This document shows positions 24,490 through 33,303 of a stretch of DNA of 64,000 bases, one piece after another. A program made the translations under genes and the position numbers. The notes below the pieces were generated by a model. The model made no database searches. It saw nothing but the letters and a program-made list of their open reading frames with translations, and was not told where the DNA came from. The stretch's first letter is position 1. Every line of letters starts with the position of its first letter. This DNA is from Streptomyces sp. CB02400 (GTDB taxonomy: Bacteria; Actinomycetota; Actinomycetes; Streptomycetales; Streptomycetaceae). The stretch is taken from contig NZ_LIWB01000017.1 in NCBI RefSeq assembly GCF_001905725.1, positions 141,607-205,606 on the forward strand, read 5' to 3'.

Positions 24490-25080
24490 CTACCTGAGAC
24501 GCGCCATGAGAGCGTGCTCGACCAATGTGATCAGCGCACTCTTCGCATCCGCGCGGTGCCGGGCGTCGGTGGTGATGATCGGGGTGTCGGGACCGATCTG
24601 GAGCGCCTCGCGCACCTCTTCCGGCTGGTAGGGCTGCTGCCCGTCGAACCCGTTGAGGGCGACCACGAAGGGAAGCCCCGAGTTCTCGAAGTAGTCCACC
24701 GCCGGGAAGCAGTCCGCCAGCCGGCGGGTGTCCACCAGGACCACCGCGCCGATGGCGCCGCGCACCAGGTCGTCCCACATGAACCAGAAGCGGTCCTGGC
24801 CGGGCGTACCGAACAGGTACAGGATCAGGTCCTGGTCCAGGGTGATGCGGCCGAAGTCCATGGCCACCGTGGTGGTGGTCTTGTCCCCGGTGTGGGTGAG
24901 GTCGTCGATGCCCGCCGAGGCGGACGTCATGACGGCCTCCGTGCGCAGCGGGTTGATCTCCGAGACGGCGCCGACGAACGTGGTCTTGCCCACGCCGAAG
25001 CCGCCCGCCACCACGATCTTCGCGGACGTGGTGGCACGGTTTTCGGAGACCGCCCCGCCGTTAGAGCTTGCGAAGTCCAC
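24490..25080 (-). CDS. cvnD: Conservon GTPase CvnD (second copy)
   Basis: A 196-residue GTPase, nearly identical to the CvnD at 19,245-19,826 from the P-loop to the C-terminus (ALMARLR). The P-loop GGFGVGKT is at residues 26-33 and FGTPGQDRF is the G3 motif. Differences cluster in the first 20 residues, where it has a short insert before TTSAKIVVAGG. It overlaps cvnC by 20 bases, exactly as in the other set, so the two conservons arose by duplication of a whole unit. By synteny it belongs to the cvn1 equivalent (from memory). Confidence 0.9.
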   Translation of the reverse strand: MDFASSNGGAVSENRATTSAKIVVAGGFGVGKTTFVGAVSEINPLRTEAVMTSASAGIDDLTHTGDKTTTTVAMDFGRITLDQDLILYLFGTPGQDRFWFMWDDLVRGAIGAVVLVDTRRLADCFPAVDYFENSGLPFVVALNGFDGQQPYQPEEVREALQIGPDTPIITTDARHRADAKSALITLVEHALMARLR

Positions 25081-25456
25081 TGAGCACCCTTTCGAGCAGT
25101 GTCACATCCGGGGCGCCGGTCGTCTCGTCGCCGCCCGGCTGGTGCACGGCGACGAGTCCCGCCTCCGCCAAGTCGGCCACCAGGATCCGGGCAACACCCA
25201 GCGGCATGTTGAGCAGCGCCGAGACCTCGGCGACCGACTTCACCTCACGGCACAGGTGGCAGATGCGCTGGTGCTCCGGAAGGAGTCCCATGAGCGCTGC
25301 CGGGTCGGCCGTCGTACTGATCAGTGCCTCGATGGCCAGCTGGTAACGCGGCCTGGTCCGGCCGCCGGTCATCGCATACGGACGCACCAGTGGCTGGTCG
25401 CCCTCGTCCTCGTACGGCTCCGCGTACGGATCATGAGAGGCGGTGGGCGGGGTCAT
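25061..25456 (-). CDS. cvnC: Conservon protein CvnC (DUF742, second copy)
   Basis: A 131-residue DUF742 protein. The ATG at 25456 is preceded by GGAGGACCC, giving a short acidic N-terminus (MTPPTASHDPYAEPYEDEG) before LVRPYAMTGGRTRPRY. The domain carries HQRICHLCREVKSVAEVSALLNMPLGVARILVADLAEAG and ends SGLRKL. The longer open frame from 25630 runs through the intergenic space and is rejected because it has no ribosome site. The 60-residue disordered extension of the other CvnC is missing, which is the main difference between the two conservons at this position. Confidence 0.88.
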   Translation of the reverse strand: MTPPTASHDPYAEPYEDEGDQPLVRPYAMTGGRTRPRYQLAIEALISTTADPAALMGLLPEHQRICHLCREVKSVAEVSALLNMPLGVARILVADLAEAGLVAVHQPGGDETTGAPDVTLLERVLSGLRKL

Positions 25457-25568
25457 GGGTCCTCCGGGCGGGACAGCAAGTCGGTCAGTCAAGCCGTCTG
25501 ACGGGGCCGGTGGGGGGAAATGTGGCGGCCGGACGGTGATTTGGTGAGACGGGTGGTGCCGGGGCCGA

Positions 25569-25991
25569 TCAGTGGAGCAGACTTCCTTGTAGCTCAGCGC
25601 GGAGGTCCGGGGTGAGGACCGCTCCCGCACGGTCGACCAGGAGCGCCATCTCGTAGCCGACGAGGCCGATGTCGCACTCGGGGTGCGCGAGAACGGCCAG
25701 GGACGAGCCGTCCGAGACGGACATGAGGAAGAGGAATCCCCGCTCCATCTCGACGACCGTCTGGGCCACGTTGCCGCCTTCGAAGATCCGGGAGGCGCCG
25801 GCCGTCAGGGAGGTCAGTCCCGAAGCGACGGCCGCGAGCTGGTCCGCGCGGTCGCGCGGGAACCCCTCGGACAGTGCCAGCAGGAGACCGTCGGCGGACA
25901 CGACGACGGTGTGGGACACCCCGGGGGTGTTGTCCACGAAGTTGGTGATCAACCAGTTGAGGTTCTGTGCCGCCTGGCTCATCGGGCTCAA
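25569..25991 (-). CDS. cvnB: Conservon roadblock/LC7 protein CvnB (second copy)
   Basis: A 140-residue roadblock protein, differing from the CvnB at 20,474-20,896 at only a few positions (for example NVAQ for SVNQ, and a His end for Asn). It starts with TTG at 25991 directly after the cvnA stop, six bases from AGGAG. An ATG three codons downstream (25982) is the alternative. The close similarity to its paralogue suggests that the two roadblock proteins could exchange partners unless the kinase or DUF742 proteins give specificity. Confidence 0.88.
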   Translation of the reverse strand: MSPMSQAAQNLNWLITNFVDNTPGVSHTVVVSADGLLLALSEGFPRDRADQLAAVASGLTSLTAGASRIFEGGNVAQTVVEMERGFLFLMSVSDGSSLAVLAHPECDIGLVGYEMALLVDRAGAVLTPDLRAELQGSLLH

Positions 25992-28900
25992 CTAACGCTC
26001 CTGCTGGTGAGTGGGGTTCGGGAAGCTGCCGGTCTGGGTGGTACCGGCCTGACGACCCTGTGCGATACCCCGACGGAGATTGGTCAGCCGGCCGCGCACG
26101 TCATCGGGGGCGCGCGAGACCTGAGGACCGCTCTGGTGCTGTTGCTGCTGAGCCGTGCCCGGGACGAGGTTCGCCTTGGGTACCCGGCGCGGCAGGCCGG
26201 AGGTGGTGACGCCGCCCGCGGCCGGCTGCCGGACGCGTTCGGCCTGCCGGACCAGCTCGTCGTTGGGCGAGCTGCGCCAGGCGGTGGAAGCGGACCGCTG
26301 CGGACCGGTGGGGGCCTGCGGCTGCTGGGGCTGCTGGTGCTGTTGCTGCTGCTGGGGTGCCTGAGCCGAGCCGTTGCCCTGCTCCTGCCCGCCGCCGTGG
26401 AACCAGTTGGTCTCCAGCGTGTCGTACAGCGGCGTACGGCCGTCGCCCGGGCCGGACGCGGGCGGCAGTGCCCACGCGTCGGACACCGCGCGCCCCTCGG
26501 GCCGCTGCGCGGCACCGCCGGGGCCCTGCTGCTCCGGGTGGGCCGGACGCTGCTGCGGGGCCGGCGGACGCGGGGCGACCGGGCCGGCTCCGTGCGTGCC
26601 GTTCGGCTGCGGACGCTCGTACTGACCGGTGACGGCCGGGTCCGCGGCGTTCGGACGCTCCGGGAGGGAGTGACGGCCCGTGGCACCGTTGTCCTGGCCC
26701 GGCATCTGGAACTGGCCGGTGGAGCCGTTGTCGTAGCCCTGCGGGACGGGGAACTGGCCCGTCGCGGCCGGGTTCTGCCCGCCCGGACCACCCGGACCGC
26801 CCTGCGGGGCGCCGAAGATGTCACCGCGGAGGAACGGACCCGTGTTCTGTGAACCGTTCGCACCGGGCTGGGCGTACTGACCCGTGTTCTGGGAACCGTT
26901 CGTACCGGGCTGGGCGTACTGGCCCGTGTCCTGGGAACCGTTCGTACCGGACTGAGCGTACTGACCCGTGTCCTGGGAACCGTTCGCACCCGGCTGGGCG
27001 TACTGGCCCGTGTTCTGCGGGGCGTCGGCACCGGGGGCGCCGTAAGCGGGCGCACCGGGGTTCTGACGCTCGTCGAACCGGGGGATCTCCGCCGTCGCAC
27101 CGGGGCCCTGCCGGTCGTCGAACCGGGGCATGGCCGAGGTCCGGGCGGCGTCCGGCTCCTCGTGACCGCGCGGGGCGTCCAGCGAGGCGCGCGGCACCGG
27201 CGGCTGGGCGTTCTCGTCGCTCCAGCTCGGCACGCGCGGCTGCTGCTGGTCACCGCCGGGCAGCTCCGGACGCGCACCGCCGCGCGGCGGAAGCTGCGGA
27301 CGACGGGAGCGCTCGGGCTTTCCGTTGCCGCGCTGCGGCGGCACCTGGCCGCGGCCGCCACCGAAGGCGTCCTGGTCCTGCTGTCCGTTCGGGCCCGCGG
27401 CCTGCATGCCCTGCGGGGCACCGGGCGCCTGGCCACCGAAGCCGGCCGGAGCCGGACGGCCCTGCGGAGCCGCACCGGGGGCACCCCGGTCGAACAGCGA
27501 CGGCGTGGAGTTGGCCGGCTGGCCCTGCGGCCCCCGCGCTCCGTCGGGCCGGCCCGCGCCGTCCCGTCCGGGCAGCGCGGCGCGCGGACCCTGACCGGCA
27601 CCGAGCCGGCCACCGCCGGGCGCACCGGCACCGAGAGCACCGCCCGCGGACTGACCGGCACCGGCGGCACGCCGTGCGGCAGCGGCGCCCGCGGCGGCCT
27701 GCGCGGCGGCGGGGCCACCGCCGCCCGCGCCCGGCTGACCCGGCTTGCCCTGCGGCTTCTTGCCGCCCTGGGCGACATCCACGGGCAGCATGACCAGCGC
27801 GGTCGTACCACCGGAGTCGGACGGACGGAGCTGGATGCGGATGCCGTGGCGCTGCGACAGACGGCCGACCACGAACAGACCCATGCGGCGGGAGACGGAG
27901 ACGTCCACGGTGGGCGGCGAGGCGAGCCGCTCGTTGATCGCCGCCAGGTCCTCCGGCGACAGACCGATACCGGTGTCGTGGATCTCGATCAGCACCCGGC
28001 CGTCGGGCAGCGCGTGACCGGTGACCTTGACCTTGGTCTGCGGCGAGGAGAACGAGGTCGCGTTCTCCAGCAGCTCGGCGAGCAGGTGCACGAGGTCGTT
28101 GACCACACGGCCGGCCACTTCGGTGCTCGGCACGGAGGCCAGCTCGATGCGCTCGTACTGCTCCACCTCGGACGCGGCGGCACGGAGCACGTCGACCAGC
28201 GGGACCGGACGGGTCCAGCGTCGGCCGGGCTCCTCACCCGCGAGGACGAGGAGGTTCTCACCGTTACGGCGCATACGCGTGGCGAGGTGGTCCAGCTTGA
28301 ACAGCGAGGAGAGCTGGTCCGGGTCGGCCTCGCGGGACTCGAGCTCGGAGATCAGCGAGAGCTGGCGCTGGATCAGACCCTGGGAGCGGCGCGAGAGGTT
28401 GGTGAACATCGCGTTGACGTTGCCCCGCAGCAGGGCCTGCTCGGCGGCGAGGCGGACCGCCTCGCGGTGCACGTCGTCGAAGGCCGCGGCCACCTTGCCG
28501 ATCTCGTCCCGGGAGTGCACACCGACCGACTCCACGGACGTGTCGACGTCCTGCGGGTCGGACTCGGAGAGCTGCTTGACCAGCTCGGGCAGGCGTTCCT
28601 GGGCGACCTTGGTGGCGGTGTCCTCCAGCCGGCGCAGCGAGCGGATCATGGAGCGGGCCACGACGAAGGCGCCGACCAGCGACACACCGAGCACGAGCAG
28701 GATCAGCACACCGGAGATGATCGCGTCGCGCTCGGTGGCGCTGCGCAGCTCACGGGCCTGCTGTTCCATGTCCTCGAGCAGGTAGAGCTCGATGTTCTTC
28801 ATCTGCTGGAGCTTGATGGAGCTGTCGTCCAGCCAGTCGCGGTAGGACCGCGCGCCGACCGACGTGAGGCCGAACTCCGAGGCCAGGGCACGCCCGGCGT

Positions 28901-29888
28901 ACTCGTCGGTGGCCTTGATCGTGCTGTTGCCCTCCTCGATCGGCAGCAGCAGCTCGGTGGCGGCGACGTCGCCGTAGATGCTCTTGAAGCTGCGGAGCTC
29001 GGACTTCTGGCTCGCCAGCGACGACTCGGCGTAGAGCCGGTCGTTGTCGGAGAGATCGCCCTTGGTGGTGTTGCTGGCGGGCAGCGCCGCGGCGAGGACC
29101 GCGCGCTGGATCGACGCGTACTCCTTGGCGGAGGAGAAGGACGCCAGGGCACGGGTGCGCTGGATCATCTCGGGGTTGCTGGTCGCCTCCGCCATGTCCT
29201 GCGAGAGCTCGACCAGCTTCTCGATCAGGCGGTGGTAACCCTCGACGGTCTGGGTGGAGTTCCCCTCCGACTGGTACGCCGTGTTGCGGATCTTCTCGAG
29301 CTCGCCCAGTTCACCGGCGAGCTGCACCAGGTTGTCGCGGACGCCCTTGAGGTTGCCGTCCTTGCTGGCGTCGTCGATCTCCTCGGAGCTGTCGATGAAG
29401 AGGTTGCGCGCCCGGTCGGTCTTCTCGCGGTAGCCCTTGACCGAGAAGTCGGTGGCCTTGCCGCCGTGCGCCAGCGGGCCGGCCGACTGGTCGCGCTCCT
29501 CCTGGAGCGCGTGGGCCAGTTCGGTGGCCTGCTTGGTCATGTCGGTCAGCAGCTTCATGTTGTCGAGCTGCTGGATGTCGTCCAACGACTGGTTGATACG
29601 CAGCGCGCCCAGCGAGGTGGCCGCGACCACCGGAAGGGCGAGCAGCGACACCAGACGGGTCGAGATCCGCCAGTTCCGCAGGGCTATTCGCGGCCCCGGG
29701 CCGGCCGGGCGCTTCGGGGCGGCCGGCGCCGGGCTCGGCTTGTCGGCTCCCTCGCCGCCGTTCCCGGCAGCGTCCGGGCCCTGGTTCTGGGCGTGCTGGG
29801 GCGAGGAGCCGACGGCCTTGGGGCCAGTCCCGCCCTGCGGCTCCGGCTCTGCCGAAGCGCTGCCATCCCTCTTGAAACGTCCCTGCAC
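25992..29888 (-). CDS. cvnA: Conservon sensor histidine kinase CvnA (second copy, long disordered tail)
   Basis: A 1298-residue protein with the same plan as the other CvnA: TM1 near residue 70, a NIT-like extracytoplasmic sensor, TM2 near 400, a HAMP linker, LDHLATRMRRNGE, the N box HLLAELLENATSFSSP and the G box HDTGIGL. Beyond the ATPase the tail is over 500 residues of Pro, Gln and Gly, including four 14-residue repeats of the type NTGQYAQPGANGSQ (residues 959-1019). The GTG at 29888 gives MQGRFKRDGS and is preferred; the frame stays open upstream to 30161 without homology. Signal unknown. Confidence 0.88.
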   Translation of the reverse strand: MQGRFKRDGSASAEPEPQGGTGPKAVGSSPQHAQNQGPDAAGNGGEGADKPSPAPAAPKRPAGPGPRIALRNWRISTRLVSLLALPVVAATSLGALRINQSLDDIQQLDNMKLLTDMTKQATELAHALQEERDQSAGPLAHGGKATDFSVKGYREKTDRARNLFIDSSEEIDDASKDGNLKGVRDNLVQLAGELGELEKIRNTAYQSEGNSTQTVEGYHRLIEKLVELSQDMAEATSNPEMIQRTRALASFSSAKEYASIQRAVLAAALPASNTTKGDLSDNDRLYAESSLASQKSELRSFKSIYGDVAATELLLPIEEGNSTIKATDEYAGRALASEFGLTSVGARSYRDWLDDSSIKLQQMKNIELYLLEDMEQQARELRSATERDAIISGVLILLVLGVSLVGAFVVARSMIRSLRRLEDTATKVAQERLPELVKQLSESDPQDVDTSVESVGVHSRDEIGKVAAAFDDVHREAVRLAAEQALLRGNVNAMFTNLSRRSQGLIQRQLSLISELESREADPDQLSSLFKLDHLATRMRRNGENLLVLAGEEPGRRWTRPVPLVDVLRAAASEVEQYERIELASVPSTEVAGRVVNDLVHLLAELLENATSFSSPQTKVKVTGHALPDGRVLIEIHDTGIGLSPEDLAAINERLASPPTVDVSVSRRMGLFVVGRLSQRHGIRIQLRPSDSGGTTALVMLPVDVAQGGKKPQGKPGQPGAGGGGPAAAQAAAGAAAARRAAGAGQSAGGALGAGAPGGGRLGAGQGPRAALPGRDGAGRPDGARGPQGQPANSTPSLFDRGAPGAAPQGRPAPAGFGGQAPGAPQGMQAAGPNGQQDQDAFGGGRGQVPPQRGNGKPERSRRPQLPPRGGARPELPGGDQQQPRVPSWSDENAQPPVPRASLDAPRGHEEPDAARTSAMPRFDDRQGPGATAEIPRFDERQNPGAPAYGAPGADAPQNTGQYAQPGANGSQDTGQYAQSGTNGSQDTGQYAQPGTNGSQNTGQYAQPGANGSQNTGPFLRGDIFGAPQGGPGGPGGQNPAATGQFPVPQGYDNGSTGQFQMPGQDNGATGRHSLPERPNAADPAVTGQYERPQPNGTHGAGPVAPRPPAPQQRPAHPEQQGPGGAAQRPEGRAVSDAWALPPASGPGDGRTPLYDTLETNWFHGGGQEQGNGSAQAPQQQQQHQQPQQPQAPTGPQRSASTAWRSSPNDELVRQAERVRQPAAGGVTTSGLPRRVPKANLVPGTAQQQQHQSGPQVSRAPDDVRGRLTNLRRGIAQGRQAGTTQTGSFPNPTHQQER
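26832..27014. repeat. 42-bp tandem repeats in the cvnA tail
   Basis: Four 42-bp units plus a partial fifth encode N/D-TGQYAQ-P/S-G-A/T-NGSQ. They stay in frame and vary at a few codons, so length may vary between strains without frameshift. Confidence 0.7.
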
Positions 29889-30494
29889 TAGCGTCGCAAC
29901 CTCTGAACCAGGCACCCCTCCGCGTGAACGGCGAGGCACGGTGTCGGCGTCATAGGGGCGCCCTGAATACGCCCCCGTGGTGGTCGTGAGTGACCGGCGC
30001 TGGTTCCCCCTTCTCGCCCGCCACTCGGCGCGTCTGTGCGCCCCCTGTGCGCCGGGTCGATCCTGCGGCGGTTCCGTGGAATTCCAGCACAGTGCAGGAT
30101 CTCCAACAAGGCCCACGGGCTTACCCGTGAGATACGTGACACCACGTGAGTGACGAGTCACCGGGGGTAGAAAGTGATCTCGTCCATAAGGGACGTATGC
30201 CCGCGAGTCGGCGGGCGGCTCCAGGTGTCCCAGTCGCCATGATCAGGAGCGGAATGATGGCTTCAGGGGGAGAATGTCCGATTCCGTCTCGTCGGGGACC
30301 GGGTCGAAATGGGCGGTTTGTCCGGCGATCCGTGAGCAAAATCACACCATGATCAAGGGCTCCAGCCCAGGTTGGCGGGGAATTGCATGTTTAGCCTGAC
30401 GCTTTACAGGGATGGCAAAACCGACAACCCGCGCCCTCACCGGGGTCTCCTACCCCCTCCGGGCGCCCGCGAACAGGACAGGGTCAAGTAAACA
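29889..30494. other. Long divergent region upstream of conservon 1
   Basis: These 606 bases lie between the minus-strand cvnA and a plus-strand small ORF. The half near cvnA (29,889-30,160) is open on the minus strand but lacks a supported start. From 30,160 to 30,430 base composition drops in GC and promoter-like sequence appears, including the TTGCAT/TACAGG pair described separately. No further gene is seen. Confidence 0.4.
30383..30410 (+). promoter_or_regulatory. Candidate promoter for the small ORF at 30,495
   Basis: TTGCAT (30383-30388) and TACAGG (30405-30410) are spaced by 16 bases and lie about 85 bp upstream of the GTG. They resemble a vegetative sigma (HrdB-type) promoter. Confidence 0.4.
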
Positions 30495-30683
30495 GTGAAG
30501 ACGACGACGATGTTCCACAAGATCGCCAACCCGCGGCGCACCACGCTGGCGCACCTCGACGGCGCCGATGAACTGCAGACGCCGGTCCAGCAGGAGCACA
30601 CCGTCGACCTCCCGGCCCAGACTGCCAACCCCAAGCGCACCATCCTGATGGAGATCCCGGTCGCGGCCGCCGCCGCGAAGTGA
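30495..30683 (+). CDS. Small conserved-looking protein of unknown function
   Basis: A 62-residue ORF from GTG at 30495, or 57 residues from ATG at 30510 (MFHKIANPRRTTLAHLDGADELQ). Codon third positions show strong GC bias, the frame is bounded by a promoter candidate upstream and a perfect terminator 37 bases after the stop, and the sequence is not low in complexity. It ends PAQTANPKRTILMEIPVAAAAAK. Two partly similar segments (ANPRRT and ANPKRT) suggest an internal duplication. No motif is recognised and there is no signal peptide. Given its monocistronic context, it is probably a real gene. Confidence 0.6.
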   Translation: MKTTTMFHKIANPRRTTLAHLDGADELQTPVQQEHTVDLPAQTANPKRTILMEIPVAAAAAK

Positions 30684-30720
30684 CACCGGTCCATACGCGC
30701 ACCGGCCGCGAAACACTCAA

Positions 30721-30750
30721 GGGGCGTCCCCGTGGCAACGGGGACGCCCC
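30721..30750 (+). terminator. Terminator after the small ORF
   Basis: A 13-bp perfect stem, GGGGCGTCCCCGT (30721-30733) with its complement (30738-30750), closes a GGCA loop. No T-tract follows, as is common in Streptomyces. Confidence 0.75.
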
Positions 30751-30834
30751 TCGTCATTGCGCGGGGCGCGGACCCCTGCCGCGTTAGCCTGGGGCGTCAG
30801 ACTTCAGCCGATCGGTCAAGGGGACAAGCATCCC

Positions 30835-31620
30835 GTGCGCATCGCCAGATTCTCCATCGACGGGAACGTCGCCTTCGGCGCGGTCGAGGGCGAGAAGCAG
30901 GACGAACTCGTCCTGGACATCATCAAGGGCATCCCGTTCGCGGACTTCGAGCTCTCCGGCACCAAGGTCCCGGTGAGCAAGGTCAGGCTGCTGCCCCCGG
31001 TGCTCCCCAACAAGGTGGTGGCCTTCGGCCGCAACTACGCCGAACACGCCAGGGAACTCGGCAACGAGGTGCCCGACGCCCCGTTCGCCTTCTTCAAGCC
31101 CTCCACCTCGGTGATCGGCCCCGGCGACGAGATCCAGTACCCCTCCTTCTCCCAGGAGGTGCACCACGAGGCCGAGCTGGCCGTGGTCATCGGCCGGATG
31201 TGCCGCGAGGTCCCGCGCGAGCGCGTCAAGGACGTGATCTTCGGCTACACCTGCGCCAACGACATCACCGCGCGCGACGTCCAGAAGCGCGAGAAGCAGT
31301 GGGCCCGGGCCAAGGGCTTCGACACCTCCTGCCCGCTCGGCCCCTGGGTGGAGACGGACATCGACATCGCCGCCGCCGGCGACCTGACCATCCAGCTCAC
31401 GGTCAACGGCGCCCAGCGCCAGCTCGGCCGCACCAGCGAGATGATCCACTCCATCGAGGACCTGATCGTCAACATCTCCGAGGCCATGACGCTGCTCCCG
31501 GGCGACGTCGTCCTCACGGGCACCCCGGCTGGGGTCGGCCCCCTCAACGTCGGCGACGAGGTCGCCGTCACCATCGAAGGCATCGGCACTCTCACCAACA
31601 AGGTTGTCAAGCGTGGCTAG
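30835..31620 (+). CDS. Fumarylacetoacetate hydrolase (FAH) family protein
   Basis: A 261-residue FAH-superfamily hydrolase/decarboxylase/isomerase. The metal site is visible as EVHHEAELAVVIG (two Glu) and NDITARD (Asp); PNKVVAFGRNYAEHA and GDVVLTGTPAGVGPL are further family signatures. Members act on 2-oxo or acylpyruvate substrates, and oxaloacetate decarboxylation is possible. The GTG at 30835 follows AAGGGGA by ten bases. It overlaps gltX by eight bases, so the two genes are translationally coupled, an arrangement conserved in Streptomyces as far as I recall. The exact substrate is unknown. Confidence 0.85.
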   Translation: MRIARFSIDGNVAFGAVEGEKQDELVLDIIKGIPFADFELSGTKVPVSKVRLLPPVLPNKVVAFGRNYAEHARELGNEVPDAPFAFFKPSTSVIGPGDEIQYPSFSQEVHHEAELAVVIGRMCREVPRERVKDVIFGYTCANDITARDVQKREKQWARAKGFDTSCPLGPWVETDIDIAAAGDLTIQLTVNGAQRQLGRTSEMIHSIEDLIVNISEAMTLLPGDVVLTGTPAGVGPLNVGDEVAVTIEGIGTLTNKVVKRG

Positions 31621-33097
31621 CGCATCCGGCACTCCCGTTCGCGTCCGTTTCTGCCCGTCGCCCACCGGTAACCCCCATGTGGGCCTGGTCCGCACCGCCC
31701 TGTTCAACTGGGCGTTCGCCAAGCACCACGGCGGCACCCTGGTCTTCCGCATCGAGGACACCGACGCGGCCCGAGACTCCGAGGAGTCCTACGCCCAGCT
31801 CCTCGACTCGATGCGCTGGCTCGGTTTCGACTGGGACGAGGGCCCCGAGATCGGCGGCCCGCACGCGCCGTACCGCCAGTCGCAGCGCATGGACCTCTAC
31901 AAGGACGTCGCGCGGAAGCTCCTGGACGCCGGCCACGCCTACCGCTGCTACTGCTCCCAGGAGGAGCTGGACAGCCGCCGCGAGGCCGCCCGCGCCGCCG
32001 GGAAGCCCTCCGGCTACGACGGCCACTGCCGCGAGCTGACCGACGCCCAGGTCGAGGACTACCAGGCCCAGGGCCGCGAGCCGATCGTCCGCTTCCGGAT
32101 GCCCGACGAGACGATCACCTTCACCGACCTGGTCCGCGGCGAACTGACCTTCACCCCGGAGAACGTCCCGGACTACGGCATCGTCCGCGCCAACGGGGCC
32201 CCGCTCTACACGCTGGTCAACCCGGTCGACGACGCCCTGATGGAGATCACCCACGTCCTGCGCGGCGAGGACCTGCTCTCCTCCACCCCCCGCCAGATCG
32301 CCCTCTACAAGGCGCTGACCGAGCTGGGCATCGCCAAGAGCACCCCGGCCTTCGGCCACCTGCCGTACGTGATGGGCGAGGGCAACAAGAAGCTCTCCAA
32401 GCGCGACCCGCAGTCGTCGCTCAACCTCTACCGCGAGCGCGGCTTCCTCCCCGAGGGCCTGCTCAACTACCTCTCCCTGCTCGGCTGGTCGCTCTCCGCC
32501 GACCAGGACGTCTTCTCGATCGACGAGATGGTCGCGGCCTTCGACATCGCGGACGTGCAGCCGAACCCGGCCCGCTTCGACCTGAAGAAGTGCGAGGCGA
32601 TCAACGGCGACCACATCCGCATGCTCGACGTGAAGGACTTCACCGAGCGCTGCGCGCCCTGGCTCAAGGCCCCCTTCGCGCCCTGGGCCCCGGAGGCCTT
32701 CGACGAGGCCAAGTGGGCGGCCATCGCCCCGCACGCGCAGACCCGCCTGAAGGTGCTGTCGGAGATCACGGACAACGTCGACTTCCTGTTCCTGCCGGAG
32801 CCGGTCTTCGACGAGGCGTCCTGGAACAAGGCGATGAAGGAGGGCTCCGACGCCCTGCTCCGCACGGCCCGCGAGAAGCTGGACGCCGCCGACTGGACGT
32901 CCCCGGACTCCCTGAAGGAGGCCGTCCTGGCCGCCGGCGAGGCCCACGGCCTCAAGCTCGGCAAGGCCCAGGCCCCGGTCCGCGTCGCCGTCACCGGCCG
33001 CACGGTCGGCCTGCCGCTCTTCGAGTCCCTGGAGGTCCTGGGCAAGGAGAAGACCCTGGCCAGGATCGACGCGGCCCTGACGAAGCTCACCGCGTAG
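31613..33097 (+). CDS. gltX: Glutamyl-tRNA synthetase
   Basis: A 494-residue class I synthetase. The HIGH-type motif is PHVG at residues 21-24 (in CPSPTGNPHVGL) and the KMSKS-type motif is KLSKR at 260-264. FRIEDTDAARDSEES and YRCYCSQEELD are also family hallmarks. It charges tRNA-Glu. Streptomyces lack a glutaminyl-tRNA synthetase, so it should also mischarge tRNA-Gln for GatCAB. Fittingly, tRNA-Gln and tRNA-Glu genes lie about 1 kb downstream. The GTG at 31613 overlaps the FAH stop; the TTG at 31604 is less likely. A perfect terminator follows. Confidence 0.95.
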   Translation: MASASGTPVRVRFCPSPTGNPHVGLVRTALFNWAFAKHHGGTLVFRIEDTDAARDSEESYAQLLDSMRWLGFDWDEGPEIGGPHAPYRQSQRMDLYKDVARKLLDAGHAYRCYCSQEELDSRREAARAAGKPSGYDGHCRELTDAQVEDYQAQGREPIVRFRMPDETITFTDLVRGELTFTPENVPDYGIVRANGAPLYTLVNPVDDALMEITHVLRGEDLLSSTPRQIALYKALTELGIAKSTPAFGHLPYVMGEGNKKLSKRDPQSSLNLYRERGFLPEGLLNYLSLLGWSLSADQDVFSIDEMVAAFDIADVQPNPARFDLKKCEAINGDHIRMLDVKDFTERCAPWLKAPFAPWAPEAFDEAKWAAIAPHAQTRLKVLSEITDNVDFLFLPEPVFDEASWNKAMKEGSDALLRTAREKLDAADWTSPDSLKEAVLAAGEAHGLKLGKAQAPVRVAVTGRTVGLPLFESLEVLGKEKTLARIDAALTKLTA

Positions 33098-33107
33098 GGA
33101 AACAGCC

Positions 33108-33153
33108 CGCGAAGGGGCGGCGCCCGGAACCATCCGGGCGCCGCCCCTTCGCG
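33108..33153 (+). terminator. Terminator after gltX
   Basis: A 21-bp perfect stem (33108-33128 with 33133-33153) has an ACCA loop; the core is GGGGCGGCGCCCGG paired with its complement. It starts 11 bases after the gltX stop. Confidence 0.85.
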
Positions 33154-33303
33154 TTGCCGGGTACCGTCCCGGTCCCATGGCGACCCGAGCGGTCGGCCGG
33201 GACGTGGACACTGCGTTCATCGGGGGTGACCCCCTCTCCGACGTTGCGTCCGTCGGGGGACGACCCCCGGGCCCCCGGCCGGTCCGGCTGTACCGTCGGT
33301 GAC

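Noticed and set aside
26832..27014. 42-bp repeats considered as a CRISPR array
   Set aside because: They are contiguous, in frame and encode a protein repeat in the CvnA tail.
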